Below are positions 32,875 through 44,485 of a DNA stretch of 64,000 nt, in pieces. The number at the start of each line of letters is the position of its first letter. Position 1 is the first letter of the stretch. A program made the position numbers and the translations under genes. This DNA comes from Phoronis australis (Eukaryota > Phoronida > Phoronidae): NCBI GenBank assembly GCA_002633005.1, contig NMRA01000102.1, forward strand, positions 664,345 through 728,344, written 5' to 3'. The notes under the pieces are model-generated. The model did no database searches. It worked only from the letters and a program-made list of their open reading frames with translations, and was not told where the DNA came from.

Positions 32875-34000
32875 CGGCTACTCCAAGTGGGTTTTGGTAT
32901 TGAACATCCCATTTAATAGCAGTGGATTACCAGCAACAACTACATAATGACTTTTCTTTGACTGGAATATTGGCTTTCCCAATTGTTTCCAGGGATCATG
33001 GAAAATGTCAGTTGACCCAGTGTCTATTTCGAAAAAAAATGTTTTGCCACTGAGTTTCGCAGGGTCTAGATTTGCAAAGTTCTTGACCATATGAGCCGGT
33101 ATAGTCACAACACTGATTATCCCATTTTGCCCTTTTACTTGGTCAACAAACTACCTCCAGGTGTCCTTTTTGTGGCACAAGTGACTTTTTGGTTCTTTGA
33201 ACTAGGAGCATGCATTATTTTGCCATAACGTATACAAGGTATCTTTTGCAATCTGACATTTTGGCCCGAGTATTTTTCTTTAAACGTCTTTGGTCCTAAT
33301 GTTTGGACCGGTTCGCCAGTAATTTGGTATACCGGTTCTGTGGCTTCAGATGAGACATCTTCAGTTTTTTACGCGAATTGAATGCGTCGTGTGAAAGTCA
33401 GTTAGTCACTTTTAAGTTTGACTTGAAGAGAGTCTTTAAAATAGTTCATTTATTAATGGAACACAGAAACTTTGTTCGCGTACCTTCAAGTTGAAGGTCT
33501 CTGATAGCCGTAAAATCGCGTTTCAGCACGTCTTGGCTGGTTTGTTCTGCCAACTCCTGGATCGGTTAGCCTCGCTTCCGCTTGTCGTCGGATCAGCAAA
33601 TAAAGGGAGTGCTTGGGGTCGAACCGATTCCCTGTGAAAGCAACGATACCCTAGATTATGATGTCTCTTCGAGGAGTTTTTGTTTCACCAGGGGATGTGC
33701 TTTAAACTATATACACAGCTGCCGACTGATCGGTTAAGAACACCAGTGCTACCTTCTAGAACGGAATGGAATTACCTCCAACGGAGGTTTCAAATCTCGC
33801 TCAGCAAACGTTCCAGAATTTGAACGTGCTCTGAAAAGCAGGAACAGCTCTGCTGTACGCAGAAGTCTGTAGACCTGCTGCTAGTAATTCAAGTTGTCTC
33901 TGAGTTGACGTTCTCTCTTCATTTAGCTGTTGCTTCACCATGCGTATTATTTCGACGAACTTAGTCATGACACTGCGTCGTTCAAGTCCTGCCGTCTAGT
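32875..34000 (-). mobile_element. Gypsy LTR retrotransposon, gag-protease fragment
   Basis: Minus-strand frames give, in order, gag capsid-like RMVKQQLNEERTSTQRQLEL, VPAFQSTFKFW, a stop, then RFETSVGGNSIPF and ALVFLTDQSAAVY. These are followed by EQTSQDVLKRDFTAIRDLQL, a decayed zinc-knuckle area around 33165-33270, and an aspartic protease with DTGS. All are standard for Gypsy/Ty3 gag-pol order. Stops and frame changes are frequent. The reverse transcriptase, integrase and LTRs are not seen, so the copy is truncated near 32875. Confidence 0.75.
32878..33108 (-). pseudogene. retropepsin-like protease domain of Gypsy element
   Basis: The frame contains GKTFFFEIDTGSTDIF with the catalytic DTG(S) triad, then WKQLGKPIFQ and GNPLLLNGMF. 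This is the usual spacing from active site to flap region in Ty3/Gypsy proteases. It is open for 76 codons, but the gag upstream is broken and pol downstream is missing. In a living element this enzyme matures the polyprotein. Confidence 0.65.
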
Positions 34001-35639
34001 CCAGAATTATGTTACACTCTTAGACGAGAGGAGACCAATGGTTTATGTATTCGCCATGTCGCACGCTTGACATTGTATGCTATTGAGCACAACATTCAGA
34101 ATTTATTGTAAGACCACTTGACTGGGAGCATTGAAGAAGCCTTATTTACACTGGTAGAATAAAATGTTGAAATACAACATAAAATGTATAATGTAGGTGG
34201 TCCACAGTTATTAGACTATTCAACAGAAACATGTTGACTGAAGCTTCAATTCAATGAAACTCACTGCAAACAATAGGCCCTCAAACTGTTTACGAAAGCA
34301 AGTCACTTCCGATCATTAGACGTTACAAGTTTCTGCATATCTCTATGTAACTAACGGTTAATAAGGGAAAATCTCGTGACCATAGCACAAATTGCATGTG
34401 TCAAAAGTCAATATACATTACGGAATGAACTTGAAACTATGAACCTCTTGGCCTTGCATGTTATTCGGTGCGAACACTGGCTGACATTGCAAGCTTATTT
34501 CTCAAGTCCTAAGGCTATTGTCGTAAACAAATCAGTTGCAAAAGTTACTGATGTAAATGAAGTAAAATATCCTCTGAGAGGAAGATGTGTCTCAAACACA
34601 AAGCCCTACAGGAAGAACACCAGCCGCCGTTGGAGGATGATTCCGGATAGCGTAGCAAAAATCACCGAACTGAGATACATGTACAAAGCAAACTAATGAA
34701 ATTGTTTACAAACAGACAGCGAAACTTTTTAATGTCTGTGGGTTTTGAAATATTAATATTTTGCTGACGATAAACAAGTGACAAGTTATATTACCATATC
34801 TCTTGATCGTTAGTCAGTGCTCGACATGCGTTTCATCTTTTAGCCTATTGTGTGCATTATGGGAAGTCACTCCACAGGCAAGCTGCATAAACAACGAGGT
34901 TTCTGCGAAAATCCCGCCCACATTTACAAATGAAAAATTATCGTAAACATTGGACTACATGTATGTATGCAACCTTGTTTTGCTCCGTTTTAGCATTTAA
35001 AATACGGGATGACTTGACCTTTAGCTCGCACACAGAATTTCAATGCAGCATGGATATTCCTTAAGTGAGTGAACACTTTTCCATGAGATCATTCTTTACC
35101 AAATAGACGCGTGGTTTCCAAATTGTCAAACTCCTTACTGAAATTCACAGAGGCAAAATGCATTTCCCCACGGCATTTTGACACATTTCTGCGGGTCATT
35201 GCTCGTAAAGCGAAAATATGTTAGACGGCTGAATAATCGGACTTAAATCCGGTTTGTTCCTTTGGGATGCCATGCACTTTATCCGACCACTCCAGGAGTA
35301 TTTTGTTTAATATCGACGTAACAGCTTGTTCATGTTATCAATTGAAACATTCCTTTCTAATCACTTGCAATATTTTTGTCGCCTTTCTTATATACAGGAA
35401 AAGTTACAAAGTTTGCATAAAACCTCGAGCATATACGCGTTTAATCAGTTTAAAAATAATTTGATATGAATTTGATATCAAAGTTTTAAAATTCCATGGA
35501 ATATAGTCTTTTGATGAGAGTAACTAGTCCACCGTAAGTATTGCAATTTGGTGATTAATTTTAAAGTGAATGAGTAAATTAAAATGTGAGGATTCTTCAT
35601 TTCTTGACTAATGTCAGGAGTGGAAGGACATTGTTTTCA
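34001..35639. other. no recognised gene; one long frame
   Basis: The plus frame 34376-34696 (107 codons, no ATG at its start) has a basic C-terminal half (YPLRGRC, YRKNTSRRWRM). I recognise no family and do not call it a gene. The remainder is AT-rich. Confidence 0.3.
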
Positions 35640-35646
35640 GTTCTAC

Positions 35647-35922
35647 AATAGACTATAGTACATTGACCGCCAAGTGCGTATACTTTCAATGGAAGAAATC
35701 TATGCTCATACAGAAGTCATGAAGTCATTATTCACTAGCGACACTTGGCCAAATTATCTGGTTTTATTCCTGGCAAGTACGTTGTCTGCTAATCACGATC
35801 ATGTTGTGTCGCCACAATACACTAACCGGAAACTGAAACAGATAATTTAGGAGATTGGCGCCTCCTCTAGGATAGTACGCAAGGAATTGTGAGAGTTGCA
35901 AATCTGTTGTCTATAATCTATG
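35647..35922. mobile_element. short P-like MITE with 7-bp target duplication
   Basis: Left end AATAGACTATAGTACAT; right end, inverted, CATAGATTATAGACAAC. Flanks GTTCTAC (35640-35646) and GTTGTAC (35923-35929) form a 7-bp target duplication with one mismatch. Its left ~180 bp match 42586-42733 and its right ~110 bp match 45590-45700. It is therefore a 276-bp internal-deletion derivative of the long THAP-carrying element. Confidence 0.75.
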
Positions 35923-35929
35923 GTTGTAC

Positions 35930-38358
35930 AGATATTATTTTACTGTTCTAGTTGTTTTTCTAGCATAAAGCATTTGATTGATATGGCGAATGGGGTCACG
36001 CTAATAATGATGTTATTTGTTCACCATAATGAGGAACATTCAAGTAGGTTTCGGTGTACTATTGAATGCTATAGAAACATAGTTTGGAACATTCTAGTTC
36101 CTAGTATGTTTGTAGAATGTTTGGGTAGATGCGGGAAAATACCTATCAAACAAAGTGCTGGAATTTGTAAAACGGTCCAGAAAATTGCACCAGACTATAA
36201 ATTGCCAAGGACGGGTTAGTGTAACTCAGTTGAGTTGAGTTGAGCTGACATGAAGTTACAATTGAGTTGCAGTAACAGCGTTACTCATAGTGAGCCAGCT
36301 ATAGATATTCCAGGTTATTAAAACGACGAGTTACTAGAACAAAGCAGTCTTTCAGAAGTTCATCAAAAGTTAAGGTTTCGCACACTGGCTGTAGCACAGA
36401 ACAAGCATTACGTGGTAAGTTTTGTTTGAATAGAATGCCTTGTCAACATAATGTAGATATTAATAAATTGATTAACTCTAACCAGTCGTCAATCTATCAT
36501 TGCAACCATCCATGGGTTAACACGTGACAACAACCACGATTCATCTGCCCAGAAGACATCAAGGAAATAATTAGCCTTTTGGTGATAATCAACTGTGGTC
36601 TTAAAAAATCAAATTTTGCCTTGCTCCATTGACTATTCATTTTGGACTCTGAATTAGATTACAACTCACTGCAAAATTAACTTTCATGTAAGTACACGGT
36701 CTTACGATCAGGGCTAATGAATATTCATTGTGAAGTCTCACGTGGCCTATATTATCCGGAATGCGACGAACGTAAACAAATACGCCATGTCGAGTTCAGT
36801 ATCTCTATTGAGGTAAACACAGGCCAACAGGAAGGTAAGTTAGTTTTTAGTCCCATGTGAGCACTTTGCGTGAGTTATGCGTTTAGGGTATGAATTTGAA
36901 TTTAGAGAAGCTAGTAGTTTTCATTGAATTAACTTTTTAGAGTGCCAAGAAGATGTACTGTCAAAGTCAGTCTTTACAGTGTGTGAAATTAGAAAAAAGA
37001 CTGGGTGAAATAGCATTACATTTTAACTGAGTAGAATGAACATGGTCATAGTGCCCTCTGCTTCGGAGATTGAAAATGAGGCCTAAGGTCAAGGTTCACT
37101 TTTGAAGGACCCAATTTGCGGAAATTTCACGTTATCAGCTATGGTCATGATATGACGAAACGCAGTCCAAGGGTGAGGTTCCGGATTCACTGGTACGCTG
37201 TCTTAGCGGCTTTTCAAAATCCGATTTTCTTGTGGCTCGCCTCCGCTGCCTTCTGGGTTAAATACTAAACAATTGACCACATTTCTCCAGCCCGAAGCGG
37301 CAATTTCTTAAAAGGTTACTTTGGATTGGTAAACCATATATAGAGTTTCCCGAATTTCAGTCTGAATCATCGTCCATTTTTACCAGGTTAGCTTCCAATT
37401 GTCAAATTTCGTCTACGTCAGTCAATCCTCGTAGATTAATAGACATGTAAATTAGAGATCAACAAACCCTCGGTGGTTACCCGACGCAAGAAATGGCATG
37501 TTATGCCGTTTAATTGGTAACACAATGTATAACTGAATGTAAACACAGCGCGCTTTTAGAGTTAACGGCATGTTGTTAACTAATTTTAAAAGTTTTTTAA
37601 ATCAGCAATTTACGGGTTGTATTTTAGATGAATCCCGAAAGCATGCACTAGATAATTGACGGGCACATAGAATAGTGTAGTGTGGAAGACCGGGCATCCA
37701 ATTAAACACTTGCACCAAACACTGTCATTAAATATAGACAGGCTGATCGACACGTGGGAGTTTCCTACTGCAGAATTCCAAATTCATTAATTTATGTTCT
37801 ATTTCCGTGAAGATCACTGGAAATACCTTCATAATACCTTCTTACTGGAGTTGTAATAAATTGTCAATGAGAAAGTGTTCGTAACGATGTCTGCAAGTTT
37901 GCCTTGCGACTAAACAAAAAGACGCCAAATGCCATGGCAAAGAGTCGAATGCGGTAGATATTTGTTGTATAAGTATTATATATTTAAGCCTATTGTTTAC
38001 TGGACCAATGAGCTAAATAGCTCATTAACTGGACAAATCTACTTCAGATGTTGCCTCATAGATAACCAATTCAGTGTTACAACATGTTACGACAGTAATG
38101 TGAGGACGGCGGTAGACATAAGTGGGCATATTCTGTAAAATGCTGCTGTATACCTATGGGTTTGGGGAGATATGGTTATACGGACCTGGTGAGGTGGATT
38201 TATTCCTTTCAGAATTTTGTCAGACGCACAAAATTGGCACTCTGTAATAAATACACAATGTAATTCTACTAAATATCAACTGTATTATGAAAACGGTCCT
38301 ACAGTATGTGAAAAATACCTGTTCTTATTAGAACCCTAAGTTAAGGAAAATACTTGTT
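35930..38358. other. no gene recognised; short GTTGA repeat
   Basis: GTTGA repeats at about 36229-36245. A fair start context (GCCATGTCGAG) near 36787 is followed by a stop before the good donor GGAAG|GTAAGT at 36834, so it could at most be a 5' UTR exon. Nothing else recognised. Confidence 0.35.
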
Positions 38359-38860
38359 CGTTTTAGGTGTTCAATACACAAGCTTTGCATTGAAAAGGGC
38401 TGCACGCAGGTGTACCCGAGCGTGAAAGAATTTGTGGAATATGCAATACTGGACAAATTGAAAACGAGATTCATTTAACGTGTCACTGCCCTGCCTTAGT
38501 GATATGCTCAGATTTTTTTTTTGACAATTGTGACAGATTATATGTAGATTATTTCAAAACCGTAATCTTTGTAAACTAAATAGCCTGGCGCGATTTATTT
38601 GAAAAGCAACAGTGTAAAAAGCTGAAATTTTACACAGGTTGTCATTGTTGGTCTAGTTCATTGTCAATTCCTGTAACTGACTGTATCTGTGCTTCATTAC
38701 TTGTTGCTGGACCTAGCTAGGTGGCCACTGCATTCTCTCTTCTGATGATGGCATTTTTAATAAAACCATTGTTGTTTTCTGAAATTTTATCATTGTAATG
38801 TTGAATGTAAACTGTATTATGAGGCTAAGGCCTCCACACATTAAACATTTCTGATTCTGT
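38359..38860 (+). pseudogene. LINE C-terminal zinc-knuckle fragment
   Basis: Plus frame RFRCSIHKLCIEKG, then after one frameshift ERICGICNTGQIENEIHLTC followed by HCPAL. This is the C-terminal R..H.L.IE.GR / R.C..C....IE.E.H...C block of a non-LTR reverse transcriptase. It is followed by decayed coding and a 3' UTR-like tail with AATAAAA near 38758. No RT domain precedes it, so it is 5'-truncated, the normal outcome of target-primed reverse transcription. Confidence 0.7.
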
Positions 38861-40171
38861 GAAAGAACTGTTGTCCGGCGCTGAATTTCCCAATATTTCT
38901 GTCAAGTTTATAGCAGACTATGTAACTAAATACACATGTATTGATAAGTAAATGTAAAGCATGTTCTGAGTGCAATGGAAATAAGTTTCAATTTTTAGGT
39001 TAATGAGGTCTTCACGAAAATCTAGATCTCAGGGGCTACCTACCCTCATAATATTCCGCCCCGGTTAGCGACAAATCTTACTCGTATCACACTAGAAATT
39101 CCCAGTCACACGCCGTGACTCAAACTGTCCATACCACGATAGATTCTGATTTCCATGTCATAAACGTGCGACCAAGGCACTGTCAAGTGAAGAAGTTTGT
39201 CAACAAACAACAATTTAACCCAACTCTTCCTAAATTTGGCCTTCCTCATGTTGCAATTGATGCGTGGTGATCTTTCAATTCCATTTTATGGCATACATGT
39301 AGCTAATGAATAATTGATTCAGAAATCAATTAACAAATTAATGAAAGTTAATGATTTAATTATTTAAATTAGGTGGCAAGTTAAATAAAATTCAGTACTT
39401 ATATAACATCTCGCTATGTGGTTTCTACAGCCAATAACCTGTTACATCAAAAATACGTTTCAAAACATTAGATCGATTTAAAAGAGTCTACCTAAAACTA
39501 ATTTCTTCACTTGTTGTTGCACTGCAAATGAGACATGAAAATATCGTCCATCAAAATATCGGATACACGGGTTTCAAACTTCCTAGGCTGTTGTGGAAAT
39601 TATAACGAGGGGTGAACAGCAAACACAAACAATATCAGTAACAACAAAGCAGGACTCTACCTATTGGGGACAACTATGAAAATACAGGAATGAGGTCAAA
39701 GGTCAATGTAACTATTCACCGTAGTTGAGGATTACAGATCAAGTAAAAACTTAAGTGATCCCAGTCCAGCTACGTTAATAATCTCTTAGCCAATGCGGTC
39801 TTAATAACGTTTGAACACATTAATTCGTCATGTTGCTTGTGCCGCAGGAAATGAGTTCAACGGATATTGTGAGCACATTAATCACCCAATAAGTAACATA
39901 GCCGTGATTAAATTCCGATGGAAACTCTTGAAACGCACAAAATGAAAACGTAGATCAAATATTGACAAAATAGTTTGAAAGCACCGTTTAACTTTGATAT
40001 ATTGTTCATAGGTGCATAGCAAAAACTGATACATTTCCTGTGATGTATGGTTATATCGAAAAATACTATCCGGTTCGACCGCCTCACTTTCATGTTTGAA
40101 ACAATGATTGATGCCCTGGAAATAGATAATAATAGCAATGAAAAAATAGATATCATTACATAAATACACAA
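38861..40171. other. no gene recognised; AT-rich
   Basis: A strongly AT-rich patch at about 39300-39375 has partly self-complementary TTAATTGATT-like words. Nothing else to report. Confidence 0.35.
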
Positions 40172-40870
40172 AGCGTACCGAGAGTGGCTTACATGAAGTA
40201 AAATGCCACGAGACATTATCCCGCTTATCGACCGAGACCGAACTTTATCCCAGGCGCTTCGAATTCCTAAGTTTCTTACATTTTTTGGAATAATTTTAAA
40301 TACTTTACCCAGACTGTTCACATGGGGGATCACATCCTACATGTGTGTACTTGCGCGATAGGTTGCAAGTTTTCTCTTCTAAAAGAAACAATTTTTAAAG
40401 GTAACGATTTATTTCTTGAAAAGAGATTTCAAGGATGAAAACAACGGCAACTGTTCAGTGAACTTGTAACATCTCCAGGAAATAGGTAAAAAAACAACAA
40501 TATTTATTATAATATAATGCAGTTTCTTAGGAATCGGCGCCTGAGTTGCAGACAATATAGCCTTAGTACACAGCTGTATATGTATTCAGCAATTGAAAAT
40601 TGGGACATATGTGCCATATAACTTACAGTTTCGTTCCAGATTTTACATTTAGGGCCTGGCTGCATGTCAAGTGTTCGTTACACTGCTGCAATTGCATAAC
40701 GTAAAACTATTATCGGAAAGGTTGATGATCGAACCGGCTGAAGACGTCGATTGGACACTGACCTACCTTTTGAACTTTCTAACTGTTGAATTAGTGCGGG
40801 AGGTGAATACGGAAAACTTTATTACATGGCCGTATTTTGCTCGACAGATTCAACGCGTATGGGATAAAGA
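40172..40870 (+). repeat. repeat family E, copy R2
   Basis: The body 40240-40870 lies between TTTATCCCAGGCGCTTCGAAT and, inverted, TTTATCCCATACGCGTTGAAT, flanked by GAAC on both sides. It matches R1 throughout. The ~70 bases to its left (40172-40239) match the segment outside R1 and R3 but in the opposite orientation. Confidence 0.65.
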
Positions 40871-40898
40871 ACATTTCAACCGTCTACATCATTCATGA
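40671..40898 (+). CDS. unrecognised ORF within repeat family E
   Basis: A 75-codon frame containing IEPAEDVDWTLTYLLNF and NTENFITWPYFARQIQRVWD, possibly entered through an acceptor. R1 has the same peptide with a frame break (EPANDVEWILTYL, NTENITTWPY). Conservation of sense between copies suggests the repeat once coded for a protein, but no domain is recognised. It runs past the right terminal repeat, so it may be a 3' exon fragment captured by the element. Confidence 0.3.
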   Translation: MFVTLLQLHNVKLLSERLMIEPAEDVDWTLTYLLNFLTVELVREVNTENFITWPYFARQIQRVWDKEHFNRLHHS

Positions 40899-41049
40899 CA
40901 TTTGTATTTACCAGGGCCATATTGCTTAGGTAGAGCAAAGTGTCCACGGATGGCTGGTTTTACATGTAGCCGCTTTAGTATTTTTATAAAATAAATAGGT
41001 ATCACCTATCGTCAAATGAAATTACGTAAATTTCTGTAGATTTACAGCA

Positions 41050-42045
41050 AAGATTAATGGAGTACCTTTCGCATTAAAAAATTTTCTGATGTCATCAGTT
41101 GAACCACCTTCAAATGGCATCACCCAAATACGTCATTTCACCTATCAACATCCTCCATTCGAGTTAACATCTATGCGCCAACTCTCTGTTTACGTTCGAG
41201 TCTTAATACGAGTTCTACACGAGTAGGACCTTAACATCAGAGGAATTATTGCCACAGAACAAATGTTTTTACATGGTGATTTTAACGTCCGAGCGGGATC
41301 CGACCACCACTCTTGGTCTAGAATTATTGGGCACTTTGGTGTAGGAAAATTCAACAATAATGGTCAGAGGATTCTAAGGCTTTGCAGTTGTTACAACCTC
41401 TGTATTAAAAACACGTTCTGTTCCACCCAGCCTCAACACAGCGTGTCTTGGTGACACCCAAGATCTCGCCACTGTCATCAACTGGACCTCGGTCTCACAC
41501 AAAGACCTGCTTTTAAGTGCGTTAACAATTCTCACAGCTATCATAATGACGACCGCGACACTGATCACTCCATGGTGTGGCTTCAGCCAAAAAAATCCAC
41601 CGATCCAGGCAAAGAGGACGCCAACGCATCAACATAGCCAAGACCAATATAGCTAGTACGTGTGCCAATGTGTACTGGCTGAATCTCTATCAAAACATCT
41701 AGCTCCCTGATGACCAAAGAAATATTAGCGCCATGTATGCCAGCATAGACAGTCCTTTGGACCTAGTGTAATTGAGATTGGCCCCATTGAAAACTGCCCC
41801 TGGCGACATCATAATTGACCTCTGTAAGCAGACGGAAAGATGGGTAGAGCAATACCAACACCTCTAATTGAGAGAGAACAGAGTCAGAAAGAACCTATAG
41901 TGCGCGGCTCTCCTTCCCATAGTGGAAGAACTCGACATATCACCTTCTGTGGAGGAATTAGCAAGGCCGTCGAAGTCGTGGATTGGGACAAAGCCCAAGA
42001 AATAGACAGAGGTTCTCAAGACTGCACGCCAGTCACATAATTTTT
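41050..42045 (+). pseudogene. LINE endonuclease to early RT, truncated (LINE-A)
   Basis: Frames give GVPFALKNFLMSSVEPPSNG, VNIYAPTLC, then HGDFNVRAGSDHHSWSRIIG followed by NGQRILRLCSCYNLCIKN. The last carries the GDFN active-site motif of the exonuclease-endonuclease-phosphatase fold. After stops comes RWVEQYQHL and ELDISPSVEEL, the segment just before the reverse transcriptase. Similarity ends near 42045. Several stops and frame changes are present. The same family supplies the fragments at 42.3, 49.3-50.4 and 51.6-52.3 kb. Proteins of this LINE are often misannotated as craniofacial development protein 2-like. Clade not assigned. Confidence 0.8.
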
Positions 42046-42289
42046 TCTCTCTCGCGACATATGGAGAGCTGGCGACTTATGACATGCCTATTTATGTCTT
42101 CTTTAGCGTAATTTATTAAAACACAACTATTGGCCGGTTTAATCCATCCTTGTGAATATCTGTATAACTAAACGAATGAATCAAAAAAACGTCTTAATGA
42201 TTTAGAATGTATTTAAATGGATTTAAATGGACCTAACATGTGGTTGGCAGCCGTCTCTCTTGACAGACATTGGATATGCGCCTCAGTCA
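42046..42289. other. no feature
   Basis: AT-rich spacer between two oppositely oriented LINE-A pieces. Nothing recognised. Confidence 0.3.
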
Positions 42290-42520
42290 TTGATTGGCTG
42301 GCACCGTCACCTGTGGCTAAAAAGTCCGATTCTGGTGGTGCGTGTTCTGTTGCAGTTGCCACAGGCGTTGTGGCTTGGTCCTGATTAGTACGAGCAGAGG
42401 CTGCCCTCTGACGCCTGTGTTCATTACGCAGTGTCTGTTTTTCTGCTCACCAGTTTTAATGCACCACTTGACAGTCGACCTCAACCTACATGTACATGTA
42501 CTTGGATCGGAAGGCACCGC
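42290..42520 (-). pseudogene. LINE-A 3' end with C-terminal zinc finger
   Basis: On the minus strand, 42368-42311 encodes CGNCNRTRTTRIGLFSHR, a C-terminal CCHH finger typical of this LINE (C..C....SRIGLFSH). It is preceded by TVKWCIKTGEQ. The same block is recognisable, further decayed, on the plus strand at 52170-52240. It lies inverted relative to the neighbouring endonuclease fragment, so the two are not one continuous insertion. Confidence 0.65.
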
Positions 42521-42733
42521 TTCCCGATATGCGACATTAACGGTTCCCGTCTTTTAATCGGGCTTTCAAACATATTTACAATAATCATAGACTATAGTAC
42601 ATGGACCGCCAACTCCGTATACTTTCAATTGACGAAATCTGTGATCTTACATAAGCCCCTACGTCATTATTCACTGGCGACACCTGGCTAAATTTTCTGG
42701 TGCAATTTCCGGCAAGTACGTCGTCTGCTAATC

Positions 42734-42928
42734 ATGGTCGGCTACTGTGTGGCCGGTTGTTCGGCCACACACGCGAAATGCAAAGGAATTAGCTTCCATG
42801 CCATCCGAAGACCCCATAATAGGTTGTGGGAAGAAAAGCTTACTTCTTGTTTCAATGTGAAGAGCAGTTGTTTCATCAATAAGACTTTATACATTTATTC
42901 AAGGCACTTTGAAGATAAATGTTTTTAA
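42734..42928 (+). CDS. THAP-domain ORF of P-like element (third Cys lost)
   Basis: MVGYCVAGCS opens a 64-codon frame with the THAP layout: Cys5 and Cys9, SFHAIRRP with Pro27, Trp32, then YSRHFEDKCF with His58 at the end. The third zinc ligand should be Cys three residues before the His; here it is Tyr55, so zinc binding is doubtful. The frame stops right after the domain (TGT TTT TAA) where a transposase would continue, so this is either a truncated product or a frame that once spliced onward. Role in a live element: recognition of transposon ends in the nucleus. Confidence 0.7.
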   Translation: MVGYCVAGCSATHAKCKGISFHAIRRPHNRLWEEKLTSCFNVKSSCFINKTLYIYSRHFEDKCF

Positions 42929-44442
42929 GAGGCTCTACTACTTAATCCTGCCCTCACAAATCCATTTTCCTTTTGTCCGTTTTGATGAAAACTATCTGGT
43001 AAACATTTTAACGAAATTGTCCGCTAAATTTCTTCTAAAGGTAGTGACTCATGAACTTCTGTCTTGAGCTTCAGTCATAGTCTAGTGAGCAAATTAACCA
43101 AATTACTCTTCGCTGGCCCTGATCAGTTGGTTGGTCTCAGCAGAATGCACACATTTGGCCAGGATTTGGATCAGCGATTTCAACAAATTCGCATTCGTGT
43201 ACAAATAAATAGAACGCTGGTAAAACCTTTGATATAAATAAAGATTACATTAATACTTCAGAAATGACCACCTGGACTAGTCAAACTCTATCTCGCAATT
43301 CAACAGCAGGTTACACAATATATTTCGCACAGAATCTCTCAACTGTAGTCTATGAAAATATAACCAACTACTTTGAAAACATGAAACAGGAACACCAGAG
43401 GGGTGTGAAGGTTGTTTTTACTCTTCAATGCTAAATTTTTGTAAGCGGAAAAAGGTTTTTAAATTTCCGCCTTAAGTCCTAACATTTCGCAACTTAAGCC
43501 ATTCAAACGAACGTTTATGACGAAAACAAAATTCTTCAACCAGTTTTGTAAAGTCCTATGCCACCTGTAGGGTACATAATGAACCAATGCCACTCCTATT
43601 GTAATATAAGGGTCCCGTGCATAAAGGATACTAAGTAATGCCCTCCTGAAATATTACCGTATTCGCCCTAATAAGCGGCCAGGGCGCTTAGAAAAATCCG
43701 CTTCAGGAAGAGGGCGCTTACATTTATTATAGCCAAAAGTGGTTGAAACCCGGTTTCCGAAATCGTAAGCCAGACGTCATCAAATGTACGCTCTGTGACG
43801 AATCTGTAACCTATGACAGAGTTTCTACAAAACTGCATTGCATTGCTATCAAACTTTGTTGTCAACTTACGAGCATTTTTCAGAAAATCCCACTGCCAAA
43901 AATTGCCGTGAATCAGGTTTCAAGCTCCTCAGCTTGGTTTAACTATATATTAATAAACCATAAAAATATAAAAATGGTTCCAAGTGATCAGTGCAATGCC
44001 TGCGCACGTCAAGTAAATGTGTATCATGCAGCCCCTGATTTAAACAAAGGTCTGTTTTTTATTTTTGGTCCAGTATAAATAACGCCAAAGACCTAGAAAT
44101 CCAGCGAAACACTTCTACCTTACAAATCTGACAATCCCTAGTCTCAGAAAATTTGAGCACCCGGCAAAGATACTAAAGATGAAATTCTGGTGATGATAAT
44201 CACCCACTTTGTTTATTTACTTCTCCTTAATTTGAAATACTTGGTAAAATGAAGCCCATTCGAGTAAGCATCATGTGGGTCCCAATGCCAACCCAATACA
44301 TGATAGACCCCAACAAGCTCAAGTTGCAGTCAAATCAGGATGGGCATAAATAAGGAAATTTAATATATCAACAGATTGGCCAAATCAGAATAAGATACAA
44401 AGTGTTGCTACAGTGCACACGTGCACGATACTTGGTCTATTA
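42929..44442. other. interior of P-like element, mostly unassigned
   Basis: A segment near 43655-43735 with TAATAAGCGG and AGGGCGCTTA words may be a small nested repeat. The frame 43743-44078 includes KCTLCDES..YDRVSTKLHC, faintly like a BED-type zinc finger, but I do not call it. No transposase catalytic region is seen. Confidence 0.3.
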
Positions 44443-44485
44443 TTTTCCCGCCGTAAATGCATGAACCAATCAGATCACCAACATG
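44443..44485 (+). promoter_or_regulatory. promoter-like cluster: E2F-type and CCAAT boxes
   Basis: TTTTCCCGCC (44443-44452) matches an E2F consensus. CCAATCAG (44466-44473) matches an NF-Y box. CAACATGGCGC follows at 44481 as a possible start or YY1-like site. The frame from this ATG is only 11 codons. The combination in 43 bases is striking but could be coincidental. It lies inside the P-like element. Confidence 0.3.

Noticed and set aside
33590-33640. tRNA-like GGTTCGACCCC on the minus strand
   Set aside because: Flanking bases do not pair as a T arm, and the position lies within decayed Gypsy gag.
39908-40333. 141-codon minus-strand frame
   Set aside because: It runs across repeat family E and its inverted flank; the translation is explained by the repeat's low stop density.
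43743-44078. BED-type zinc finger in the P-like element
   Set aside because: Only a C..C and one distant His are visible; spacing and flanks do not fit.
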